Shown here: piece after piece, positions 9,682 to 17,372 of the stretch
Position numbering within the stretch: position 1 is the stretch's first letter
Layout of the letters: each line of letters starts with the position of its first letter
NCBI RefSeq assembly: GCF_016858305.2
Contig: NZ_CP074436.1
Span: forward strand, 1,632,001 to 1,696,000
From: Polaribacter sp. Q13
Lineage (GTDB): Bacteria > Bacteroidota > Bacteroidia > Flavobacteriales > Flavobacteriaceae
Reading direction: 5' to 3'
Length of the DNA stretch: 64,000 nt
Program-made: the position numbers and the translations under genes
Notes under the pieces: generated by a model
The model's database searches: none
What the model saw: the letters and a program-made list of their open reading frames with translations, nothing else
Told to the model about the DNA's origin: nothing

Positions 9682-10734
9682 TTACAAAAAATTGTTTTCT
9701 TTCATCCACACATCGTTATAAATTTTATTCATATAACGAGATCCATGGTCTGCGAAAATTAGCACGACCATGCTATCTTCTGTAAACATATTTTTTGCTG
9801 CATATTGTTTGGTAGCCTGCATTACTGCTCCGCTAGTATATCCAGGAAAAATACCTTCTTTCCTTACAATATTCCTAGCTTCTAATGCCGCTTCTTTATC
9901 AGATACTTTTTCATATATATCTATTACATCAAAATCTGTAGCCGTCGGGATTAAATTTTTACCCAATCCTTCAATTTTATAAGGACTTACCTCATCTAAA
10001 TCTAGCTCTTTCGTTTCGTGGTATTTTTTTAATACAGAACCAATAGCATCAACTCCTAAAATTTTAATATTTGGATTTTGTTCTTTTAGGTATTTTCCGG
10101 TACCAGAAATAGTTCCTCCTGTACCACTAGCCACCACTAAATGAGTTATTTTACCTTCAGTTTGTTGCCAAATTTCAGGTCCTGTACTTCTGTAATGAGC
10201 TTCAATATTTAGCTCATTAAAATACTGGTTAATATAAACAGAATTTTTTGTTTTTCTATGTATTGCTTTCGCTACTTCATAATAAGATCTTGGGTCTTCT
10301 GGCGCTACGTTTGCAGGACAAATATGCACCTCTGCTCCCATCGATTTTAGTAAATCTATTTTATCTCTAGAAGATTTATCACTTACCGCTAAAATACATT
10401 TATATCCTTTTACAATACTTATCATTGCCAAACTAAAACCAGTATTACCAGAAGTTGTTTCTACAATAGTAGCTCCCTTTTTAAGGATCCCTTTTTTTTC
10501 TGCATCTTCTACAATATGTTTTGCTATTCTATCTTTAGCAGAATGACCTGGATTAAAAGCCTCGAACTTAGCAAAATAAGCACCTGGTAGATTTTGAGTA
10601 ATCTTATGAAGTTTAATTAGCGGGGTTTCACCTACTAAATCTAATATTGAATTGGTAATTCCTTTGTTTCTCGTCATTCTATCACTATTCTCAAAGTAAA
10701 TGTCATTACGAGACAACGTGACGTTTTTAGCCAT
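9682..10734 (-). CDS. capA: Cystathionine-beta-synthase-like PLP enzyme; probable cysteate synthase (CapA)
   Basis: A 350-residue fold-type II PLP enzyme of the cysteine/cystathionine synthase family. The PLP lysine is Lys67 in [10 protein letters not shown], the substrate loop is TSGNTG (94-99) and the phosphate-binding loop is [10 protein letters not shown]. It lacks the C-terminal CBS domains of full cystathionine synthases. Capnocytophaga CapA, a close relative of cystathionine synthase, makes cysteate from O-phosphoserine and sulfite. The location 81 bases upstream of an alpha-oxoamine synthase supports that role rather than cysteine synthesis. Met20 (position 10677, [19 protein letters not shown]) is a serious alternative start, because the first ~12 codons overlap an inverted repeat. 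Confidence 0.7.
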   Translation of the reverse strand: MAKNVTLSRNDIYFENSDRMTRNKGITNSILDLVGETPLIKLHKITQNLPGAYFAKFEAFNPGHSAKDRIAKHIVEDAEKKGILKKGATIVETTSGNTGFSLAMISIVKGYKCILAVSDKSSRDKIDLLKSMGAEVHICPANVAPEDPRSYYEVAKAIHRKTKNSVYINQYFNELNIEAHYRSTGPEIWQQTEGKITHLVVASGTGGTISGTGKYLKEQNPNIKILGVDAIGSVLKKYHETKELDLDEVSPYKIEGLGKNLIPTATDFDVIDIYEKVSDKEAALEARNIVRKEGIFPGYTSGAVMQATKQYAAKNMFTEDSMVVLIFADHGSRYMNKIYNDVWMKENNFL

Positions 10735-10772
10735 TTTTACTAAAAAATAGCTTCGTTACGCTCGTAATGACA
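10701..10772 (-). repeat. Inverted repeat spanning the predicted capA start codon
   Basis: TGTCATTACGAG (10701-10712) and CTCGTAATGACA (10761-10772) are perfect 12-bp inverted arms separated by 48 bases. The capA ATG (10734) falls in the loop. The arms match the GTCATT-G..GAG type of element at 8155 and 22984. In the mRNA this would fold into a hairpin over the translation start. Confidence 0.65.
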
Positions 10773-10797
10773 CTTATTTTATCTTTGATTCTAGCTG

Positions 10798-10805
10798 CAA
10801 AAGTA
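10798..10805 (-). promoter_or_regulatory. -7 box (TACTTTTG) of the capA-capB unit
   Basis: TACTTTTGCAGCT on the minus strand matches TAnnTTTG and is identical over 13 bases to the candidate pfkA promoter at 56427. A start near 10791 gives a leader of about 57 bases that includes one arm of the inverted repeat. Confidence 0.5.
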
Positions 10806-10841
10806 CGGTTAATCCTTAAATACTGAAACTGTTTTTAAGAC

Positions 10842-13019
10842 TTAATTTGTTTTAGCTCCTATTTTATCCTCTAAGGCTAAAAAGAAGGTGTACATTTTAG
10901 CTGTTTCTTTTAAAGCATCAAAACGTCCAGAAGCACCTCCATGTCCTGCTTCCATATTAGTTTCTAACAATAATAAATTATTGTCTGTTTTCAACTCTCT
11001 TAATTTTGCAACCCATTTTGCAGGTTCCCAATATTGCACTTGAGAATCATGAAAACCAGTCGTTACCAAAATATTAGGATAGTTTTTTGCCATAACTTGA
11101 TCATAAGGTGAATACGATTTTATATAATCGTAATATTCTTTATCATTTGGATTTCCCCATTCGTCATATTCTCCAGTTGTAAGCGGAATACTATCATCTA
11201 GCATCGTAGAAATAACATCTACAAAAGGTACCGATGCAATAATTCCGTTATATAATTCTGGGTTCATATTTACAATTGCTCCCATTAACAAACCTCCTGC
11301 AGAACCGCCCATTGCATATAAATGCTCTGGTGAAGTGTAGTTATTATCAATTAAATACTGAGAACAATCTACAAAATCGTTAAAGGTATTTTTCTTATTC
11401 AACATTTTACCGTCTTCATACCATTCTCTTCCTAAATACTCACTTCCTCTAATGTGTGCTAATGCATACACGAAACCTCTATCTAATAAACTTAAACGTG
11501 TGGTAGAAAAGCTATCTGGTATGGTATATCCGTAAGAACCATAGGCATATTGCAATACAGGAGTATTACAATTAAGCTCTGTATCTTTATGATATACCAA
11601 AGAAATTGCTACTTTTTTTCCGTCTCTTGTACTTGCCCAAACACGTTTACTGATGTAGTTTTCTTTGTGAAACTTTCCGCCTAAAACTTCTTGTTCTTTT
11701 TTAATTTCTTTAGATTGATCTTTCATATTAAAATCAATTACAGAACTTGGTGTTGTAAACGAATTGTAAGAATAACGAATTACATCCGTATCAAAATCTG
11801 GATTTGCATATACGCCTACAGAATACGTTTCTTCATTAAAAGGCAAATAGTAATCTTTGGTTTCATCCCAACGTTTAATACGTATTTTATTTAAACCATT
11901 GGTACGCTCTTCTAAAACTAAATAATCTTTAAAGATAGAAAAGTCTTCTAGTAAAGTATCATCTCTATGCGGAATTACATCTACCCAATTCTCTTTAGTT
12001 GTATTTGTAATTGGGGTTTTCATCAACTTAAAGTTGATGGCATTATCTTTATTTGTTAATAAATAAAAATAATCTCCAAAATGTGCTACACTATATTCTA
12101 AACCTCTTTCTCTAGGTTGCAACATTGTAAATACTCCCGTTGGGTTATCTGCATCTAAATATTGTGCCTCTGTAGAAACAGTATTGTAAGAACCTATAAT
12201 AATATATTTATCTGATTTAGATTTCGTTACATACGTACCAAATGTATCATCTTCTTCATGAAAAACTTCTACATCTTCAGATGTTGGCGTACCTAAAACA
12301 TGTCTATAAACACTTGAACTACGTAAAGTTACAGGATCTTTCTTGGTATAGAAAATAGTTTTATTATCGTTTGCCCAAACGGAACCACCTGTTGTATTTT
12401 CTATAATATCTTTATAAATTTTGCCTGTTTCTAGATTTTTGATTCTTAAGAAATACTGTCTTCTACTTACTGTATCTGTAGCAAAAACGGCCAATTTATT
12501 ATCCGAAGAAATATTTAAACCACCTAATTGATAGTAATCGAAATCTTTTGCCATTTCGTTTACATTAAAAAGCACTTCTTCATCTGCTTCTAAGTTTTCT
12601 TTTTTACGGCTATAAATTGGGTATTGATTACCAATCTCATATCTCGTTATATAAAAATAACCATTGTCTTTATAAGGCACAGAAGAATCATCTTCCTTAA
12701 TTCTACCTTTCATTTCTTCGAATAATTCTTCTTGAAATGGCTTTGTATAATCTGTTACCTTCTTATAATAGGTGTTTTCTTCCTCTAAGTAATCTACTAC
12801 CTTCTGAGTTTCTTCGTCTTTATCTATGGCATTTTTTTGCTCATCAGACAAGCGCATCCAAAAATAATTATCTATTCTAACATCTCCGTGTTTCTCTAAC
12901 TTTGTAGGCTGTTTAATTGCTACAGGAGTTTTTGCATCTGTACTTTTCATGTTCTTATTTTTACAAGCGGTTGCAAATGTAAGGCTTAAAACAAAGAAAG
13001 GAATAACTATTTTTCTCAT
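10842..13019 (-). CDS. ptrB: S9A prolyl oligopeptidase / oligopeptidase B, predicted lipoprotein
   Basis: A 725-residue serine peptidase of the prolyl oligopeptidase family, nearest to oligopeptidase B, cleaving short peptides after basic residues. An N-terminal lipoprotein signal (FATAC, Cys19) puts it in the envelope, unlike cytoplasmic E. coli PtrB. The beta-propeller covers roughly residues 75-440. The alpha/beta hydrolase domain shows YAYGSYGYT, the nucleophile Ser in GGSAGG (about residue 571), and the catalytic His in EAGHGG near the C-terminus. It lies between capA and the divergent ybaB gene. Confidence 0.9.
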   Translation of the reverse strand: MRKIVIPFFVLSLTFATACKNKNMKSTDAKTPVAIKQPTKLEKHGDVRIDNYFWMRLSDEQKNAIDKDEETQKVVDYLEEENTYYKKVTDYTKPFQEELFEEMKGRIKEDDSSVPYKDNGYFYITRYEIGNQYPIYSRKKENLEADEEVLFNVNEMAKDFDYYQLGGLNISSDNKLAVFATDTVSRRQYFLRIKNLETGKIYKDIIENTTGGSVWANDNKTIFYTKKDPVTLRSSSVYRHVLGTPTSEDVEVFHEEDDTFGTYVTKSKSDKYIIIGSYNTVSTEAQYLDADNPTGVFTMLQPRERGLEYSVAHFGDYFYLLTNKDNAINFKLMKTPITNTTKENWVDVIPHRDDTLLEDFSIFKDYLVLEERTNGLNKIRIKRWDETKDYYLPFNEETYSVGVYANPDFDTDVIRYSYNSFTTPSSVIDFNMKDQSKEIKKEQEVLGGKFHKENYISKRVWASTRDGKKVAISLVYHKDTELNCNTPVLQYAYGSYGYTIPDSFSTTRLSLLDRGFVYALAHIRGSEYLGREWYEDGKMLNKKNTFNDFVDCSQYLIDNNYTSPEHLYAMGGSAGGLLMGAIVNMNPELYNGIIASVPFVDVISTMLDDSIPLTTGEYDEWGNPNDKEYYDYIKSYSPYDQVMAKNYPNILVTTGFHDSQVQYWEPAKWVAKLRELKTDNNLLLLETNMEAGHGGASGRFDALKETAKMYTFFLALEDKIGAKTN

Positions 13020-13051
13020 TTTTAGATGATTTTAATTCCTTTTAAAAATAC

Positions 13052-13059
13052 TAAATTTG
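13052..13059 (+). promoter_or_regulatory. -7 box (TAAATTTG) upstream of ybaB
   Basis: TAAATTTG matches TAnnTTTG, 31 bases before the ATG at 13090. No clear -33 TTG is present. Confidence 0.5.
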
Positions 13060-13089
13060 TAACGAACTAAATTTTAATCATAAAAAACA

Positions 13090-13413
13090 ATGTTAGGAGA
13101 CTTATCTGGAATGATGAATCAGCTGAAAGAAGCTCAGCAAAAAGTAGAAGAAACAAAAATAAGATTAAATTCTGTTTTGGTAGATGAAGTAGCTGCAGAC
13201 GGCAAACTAAAAATTACATTAACTGCAAATAGAGAAATAAAATCGATTTCTATTGATGATGCTTTACTTGCTGATGCAGAAGAATTAGAAGACTATTTAA
13301 TTCTTGCTTTAAACAAAGCCATAGAAAAAGCAACTAAAATTAACGAAGCAGAAATGGCGGTTGCCGCTAAAAGCGGTATGCCAAACATACCAGGAATGGA
13401 TATGTTTAAATAA
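13090..13413 (+). CDS. YbaB/EbfC-family nucleoid-associated protein
   Basis: A 107-residue protein of the YbaB/EbfC family, small dimeric DNA-binding proteins with a tweezer shape. The N-terminal amphipathic helix ([16 protein letters not shown]), the central strands ([18 protein letters not shown]) and the Met/Gly-rich C-terminus ([13 protein letters not shown]) are all typical. In many bacteria ybaB accompanies recR, but here recR is 19 kb away. It probably starts a short transcript with the two small membrane-protein genes that follow at 5 and 10 bases. Confidence 0.9.
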   Translation: MLGDLSGMMNQLKEAQQKVEETKIRLNSVLVDEVAADGKLKITLTANREIKSISIDDALLADAEELEDYLILALNKAIEKATKINEAEMAVAAKSGMPNIPGMDMFK

Positions 13414-13418
13414 TACAC

Positions 13419-13718
13419 ATGCTTTTAACCACAAATGATTACTTATTGCCTTGTTTAAATAAATCGCTCTTTGGTATAGATTGCCCAGGTTGCGGAATTC
13501 AGCGAGCTTTTATACTGCTTATAAATGGAGATTTTGTCGCCGCTTTTAAAATGTATCCTGCAATTTATACCCTACTTTTATTCGGGGCTTTTGTAGTAAT
13601 CAACTATAAAGTAAAGTTTAAAAACACCAAGAAAATTATAATATCATTTACCACCATAAACGTGCTTGTTATTGTAATAAGTTACTGCATAAAAATGAAA
13701 GCTTTATATACACTTTAA
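13419..13718 (+). CDS. DUF2752 membrane protein
   Basis: A 99-residue protein with the DUF2752 hallmark CPGCGIQRA (beginning at Cys22) and two or three hydrophobic segments. The cysteines and arginine before the first membrane helix define the family, whose function is unknown. It starts five bases after ybaB and ends ten bases before the next small membrane gene, so the three are probably cotranscribed. Confidence 0.85.
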   Translation: MLLTTNDYLLPCLNKSLFGIDCPGCGIQRAFILLINGDFVAAFKMYPAIYTLLLFGAFVVINYKVKFKNTKKIIISFTTINVLVIVISYCIKMKALYTL

Positions 13719-13728
13719 AAAAATAAAT

Positions 13729-14061
13729 ATGGAAAAACAAAACTTACCAAACGCTACCACGTCTTTAGTACTTGGTATTTTATCTTTAGTAACTTGTATT
13801 TGTTACGGAATTATAGGATTACCTTTGGGTATTATTGCTCTAGTATTAGGAAACAAAGCTATAAAAGAATATAATGAAAACCCAGAAAATTACAATAGTG
13901 TAAATAATGCCAACGCCGGCAAAATAATGGGAATTATTGGTATTATTTTAAATGCTATTTTTATCCTTTTTATTGGTTGGTTCTTTTACAAAATTGGTGT
14001 AGAAGCCTTAGAAGATCCTGCTTTGTTAGAAAAAAGAGTCAATGAAATATTTGGTCAATAA
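13729..14061 (+). CDS. Small membrane protein of the DUF4190/CCC-motif type
   Basis: A 110-residue protein with two glycine-rich hydrophobic stretches (about residues 11-42 and 62-92) separated by a polar loop (KEYNENPENYNSVNNANAGK). Layout and sequence resemble the DUF4190-like proteins that often follow DUF2752 genes in Bacteroidetes. The context suggests joint action with the preceding gene, but no activity is known. A perfect 15-bp hairpin terminator follows. Confidence 0.75.
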   Translation: MEKQNLPNATTSLVLGILSLVTCICYGIIGLPLGIIALVLGNKAIKEYNENPENYNSVNNANAGKIMGIIGIILNAIFILFIGWFFYKIGVEALEDPALLEKRVNEIFGQ

Positions 14062-14085
14062 AACCAAATCGAAAATAGTATTTAT

Positions 14086-14127
14086 AATACTGTAATTCTT
14101 TATAAGAATTACAGTATTATTTTTTAT
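14086..14127 (+). terminator. Terminator after the ybaB-DUF2752-DUF4190 unit
   Basis: AATACTGTAATTCTT and AAGAATTACAGTATT are perfect 15-bp arms with a 3-base loop, followed by a T-rich stretch. Confidence 0.85.
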
Positions 14128-14182
14128 CTACCATTCTTATATATTTAACGTAGTCTAAACATATTTACAAGCGCCTAAATTG

Positions 14183-14190
14183 TATTTTTG
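14183..14190 (+). promoter_or_regulatory. -7 box (TATTTTTG) of the asmA-like gene
   Basis: TATTTTTG matches TAnnTTTG, 31 bases before the ATG at 14222. No clear -33 TTG. Confidence 0.45.
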
Positions 14191-14221
14191 CATCTGACAA
14201 ATTTTCAACTGAAAAAAAAAG

Positions 14222-16837
14222 ATGATAAATACTGATAAAAAGAAGAAATCAATAGGAAAAAGAATTCTAAAATGGGTTTCTATTTTTGTGCTACTGCTTA
14301 TAATAGCCACAATTTCAATCCCTTTTTTGTTTAAAGATAAAATTGTAGTAATGGTTACCAACACCATTAACAACAACATAAATGCTACCGTAACTTTTAA
14401 AGATGCAGACCTTAGTTTGTTTAAAAACTTCCCCTCTTTAAGTTTAACCGTTAATGATTTGGCAGTTGCTAACAAAGCTCCTTTTGTGGGTGATACTTTA
14501 TTTAAGGCAAAAGAACTAAGCTTAGCTTTAAATATTACAGAACTTTTTAAAAAATCTAACGAAACACTTGCTATTAAAAGTATTACATCTAAAGAAGGTG
14601 ATATCAATATTATATTTGATAAAAATGGAAATGGGAATTTTGATATTGCCATTCCTTCCAAAGAAATTACAACTGCAAGTAGCGACAGTTCTTTTTCTTT
14701 AAACATTGACTCTTATGAATTGCAAGACATCAATTTTAATTATTTAGACAGAAGTACAAACACAAAAATGAGTTTAGATAGTATTTACCATACTGGAGAA
14801 GGAAATTTTGCTAAAGAGGTGTTTAATTTAGATACTGAAACAACAGGTTATGTGTCTTTAGATTTAGACAAAACCAACTATTTAAGTAAAGTAAAAGTGT
14901 CTTTAGATGCTATAATTGCTATCGATTTAAAAAACAGCAAATACACGTTTAAAGAAAATACAGGTTACATTAATCAATTACCTTTAGAGTTTGATGGTTT
15001 TGTTCAATTGGTTGATGAAAACCAATTGTATGATCTAAAATTTAAAACCCCTACCTCTTCCTTTAAAAATGCTTTGGCCTTGTTACCAAAACAATATGCT
15101 GGTAATTTAGAATCTATTAAAACGGAAGGTAATTTTGAGGTAAATGGTGTTGTAAAAGGAACCTTTTCAGACAAGACAATTCCTGCTTTTGACATAGAAA
15201 TCATCTCTAAAAACGCCTTATTTAAATATGCAGATTTACCTAAATCTGTTACCAATATAAACATAGACACTAAAATAGTTAACAAAACAGGACTTATAAA
15301 AGATACGTACGTTGCAGTAAATCAATTCAACTTTAAAATTGATGAAGATACTTTTGCAGCAAACGGAAACATCAAAAATATTACTACAAATCCGTATATT
15401 AATATAACAGCAAAAGGAACTATTAATTTAGCAAACATTGGTAAAGTTTATCCTGCTCCTTTAGAACAAGAATTAGAAGGGATTTTAAATGCCAATATTT
15501 CTACTAACTTTGATATGAATTCTATTGATAAAGGAACGTACCAAAACATTAAAAATTCTGGAAACTTAACACTTAGTAATTTTAAATACGATGGTAAAGA
15601 TGTTGCCAATACTTTTTATATTGATAAAACATCTATCAATTTTAATACAAACACTATAAAATTAAACGAATTTAATGCAAAGACAGGAAGTTCTGATTTA
15701 GCAATTAATGGAAATCTAGATAATTTTTATGGATTTATTTTTAAGGATGAAGTTTTAAAAGGAAACTTTGCCTTAAATTCAAATAATTTAAAAGTTGCAG
15801 ATTTTATTACAGAAGGAGAGACATCAGAAAAAACAGCAACAACATCAACCTTAAAAATACCTGCTTTTTTAGATGTAACACTTACTGCAAATGCTAAAAA
15901 AGTAGTGTATGATAATTTAAACCTAACCAATGTTTCTGGGCAATTAATAATTCATGATGAAATGGTGGATTTAAAAAACCTAAAATCTGATATTTTTGGA
16001 GGTAATATTGGTTTAAACGGAAACGTTTCTACCAAAGAAACTACTTCTAGCTTTAAAATGGATTTAAACTTAAGTGAATTAAATATTTCTGATTCTTTTA
16101 CAAGTTTAGACATGTTAAAAGCCATTGCTCCAATAGCAAAAACCATTGAAGGTAAAATAAACTCTACCATTACCGTTTCTGGAAATCTAAATAATGATAT
16201 GACTCCCAATTTAAATACGATTACGGGAGATTTATTAGGTCAGTTATTAAATACTAAAATAAACACAAGTAACTCTAAAGTATTGTCTGCTTTAAGTAAT
16301 AATGTTAGTTTTTTAGATGTTGATAAATTAAATTTAGATAAAATAAAAGGAAACTTTTCTTTTAAAGATGGTAAAGTTACCGTAAAACCTATTCCATTAA
16401 AATACAACGATATTAATATAGAAATTGGCGGAACACATGGTTTTGATCAATCTATGAATTACAATCTTGTATTTGATGTGCCTGTAAAATACTTAGGTTC
16501 TGACGTTACCAACTTAATAGCAAAACTAACAGCTAAAGATGCCTCAAGTATTAAAAGTATTCCGATAAACGGAACATTAACGGGGAGTTTTAATAGCCCA
16601 AAATTCAGTTCTGATATTAAAGACGCTACAGCCAACTTAGTAAAAGATTTAATTGAAAAGCAAAAAAATCAATTAATAGATCAAGGAAAAGATAAACTGA
16701 AAGATTTAATTGGAATGAATACTAAAAAAGATTCTACCAGTACAGAAACTGCAAAAGATAAGGTTACCGATAAAGTAAAAGATGTTTTAGGTGATTTATT
16801 TGGTAAGAAAAAGAAAGATACTGTTAAGAAAAATTAA
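14222..16837 (+). CDS. AsmA-family envelope protein
   Basis: An 871-residue AsmA-like protein. A short basic cytoplasmic N-terminus (KKKKSIGKRILKW) precedes one membrane anchor (about residues 19-38). The rest is long, beta-rich and repetitive, with many NG/DG turns, as in the AsmA/TamB/YhdP superfamily of bridge-like lipid-transfer proteins between inner and outer membrane. The C-terminus is a lysine-rich, probably helical tail. Lipid traffic is the family role, not shown here. A frame on the opposite strand is only a codon-bias shadow. A terminator follows at 16862. Confidence 0.85.
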   Translation: MINTDKKKKSIGKRILKWVSIFVLLLIIATISIPFLFKDKIVVMVTNTINNNINATVTFKDADLSLFKNFPSLSLTVNDLAVANKAPFVGDTLFKAKELSLALNITELFKKSNETLAIKSITSKEGDINIIFDKNGNGNFDIAIPSKEITTASSDSSFSLNIDSYELQDINFNYLDRSTNTKMSLDSIYHTGEGNFAKEVFNLDTETTGYVSLDLDKTNYLSKVKVSLDAIIAIDLKNSKYTFKENTGYINQLPLEFDGFVQLVDENQLYDLKFKTPTSSFKNALALLPKQYAGNLESIKTEGNFEVNGVVKGTFSDKTIPAFDIEIISKNALFKYADLPKSVTNINIDTKIVNKTGLIKDTYVAVNQFNFKIDEDTFAANGNIKNITTNPYINITAKGTINLANIGKVYPAPLEQELEGILNANISTNFDMNSIDKGTYQNIKNSGNLTLSNFKYDGKDVANTFYIDKTSINFNTNTIKLNEFNAKTGSSDLAINGNLDNFYGFIFKDEVLKGNFALNSNNLKVADFITEGETSEKTATTSTLKIPAFLDVTLTANAKKVVYDNLNLTNVSGQLIIHDEMVDLKNLKSDIFGGNIGLNGNVSTKETTSSFKMDLNLSELNISDSFTSLDMLKAIAPIAKTIEGKINSTITVSGNLNNDMTPNLNTITGDLLGQLLNTKINTSNSKVLSALSNNVSFLDVDKLNLDKIKGNFSFKDGKVTVKPIPLKYNDINIEIGGTHGFDQSMNYNLVFDVPVKYLGSDVTNLIAKLTAKDASSIKSIPINGTLTGSFNSPKFSSDIKDATANLVKDLIEKQKNQLIDQGKDKLKDLIGMNTKKDSTSTETAKDKVTDKVKDVLGDLFGKKKKDTVKKN

Positions 16838-16861
16838 GTTACACACTTTGTAAATTATAAA

Positions 16862-16893
16862 AACTCAGGTTCATTAATGAACCTGAGTTTTAC
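16862..16893 (+). terminator. Terminator of the asmA-like gene
   Basis: AACTCAGGTTCAT and ATGAACCTGAGTT pair perfectly, followed by TTT. Confidence 0.85.
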
Positions 16894-17140
16894 TTTATTT
16901 TTTATTCAAGTAATAAAAAAATTACAGGATTTTATATTAAAGAACAATCTAATATTTTACTAAAAGATACTATAAAAGGAATTATTTCTTATTATAATTT
17001 GGTTGATCTATTCTCTTAGAGTCGTTTTTTTAACACAATCAAATTCTACATTATTATCATTCAAAGAAAGGCAGTAATTAGGCAAACCTTGCATTACCTC
17101 TTTCTAATCTTTTCTCACTTTAAACTTATTAAGTTGATAA
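16894..17140. other. Non-coding spacer between asmA and the sRNA locus
   Basis: About 250 bases without a convincing gene. A short open stretch on plus (about 16919-17020) has no start codon and no recognisable similarity. It could be decayed coding sequence, but I cannot identify it. Confidence 0.3.
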
Positions 17141-17142
17141 AA

Positions 17143-17235
17143 AATAAAAAGCAGCTTATAAACAAGCTGCTTTTTAAAGTTTTTGAAAGTAGTAATTAAA
17201 TCCTTTGGGGGATTGGGGGAATAATTTAATTACCT
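17143..17235 (-). ncRNA. Candidate small RNA A: hairpin with a C-rich loop plus terminator
   Basis: Reading on minus, a -7 box TACATTTG (17246-17239) has a TTG 22 bases upstream. The predicted start falls at about 17235-17232. The transcript begins with a perfect 10-bp stem, GTAATTAAAT/ATTTAATTAC (17233-17224 and 17201-17192). Its 22-base loop carries two C5 runs separated by AAT. After ~17 bases follows a 12-bp terminator hairpin (AAAAAGCAGCTT/AAGCTGCTTTTT, 17175-17146) with a U-run. Predicted length is about 90 nt. It lies 137 bases downstream of the TPR-LuxR gene on the same strand, so it could instead be that gene's 3' UTR. The loop is complementary to that of candidate RNA B. Confidence 0.5.
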
Positions 17236-17238
17236 ATT

Positions 17239-17271
17239 CAAATGTAAATTTTAAAATAAAAATTACTACAA
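17239..17271 (-). promoter_or_regulatory. Promoter of candidate small RNA A (TTG-N22-TACATTTG)
   Basis: The -7 element TACATTTG is at 17246-17239 and a TTG lies 22 bases upstream at about 17271-17269. This falls within the 17-23 spacing reported for Bacteroidetes promoters. Confidence 0.5.
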
Positions 17272-17372
17272 AAAAAAGAGTCACAAAAAGTAATAGTATA
17301 CTTTTTAAAAGGTAACAAAAAGTAACATAAAAAACACAAAAACCTATAATAGAGTAATTTATAAATAAAAAA

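Noticed and set aside
14155..14706. 183-residue frame on minus opposite the asmA-like gene
   Set aside because: It lies entirely antisense to a well-supported gene apart from its tail, has a low-complexity hydrophobic translation and no family features; a codon-bias shadow.
16919..17020. Open stretch that might be a gene remnant
   Set aside because: No start codon and no recognisable similarity; reported only as non-coding spacer.
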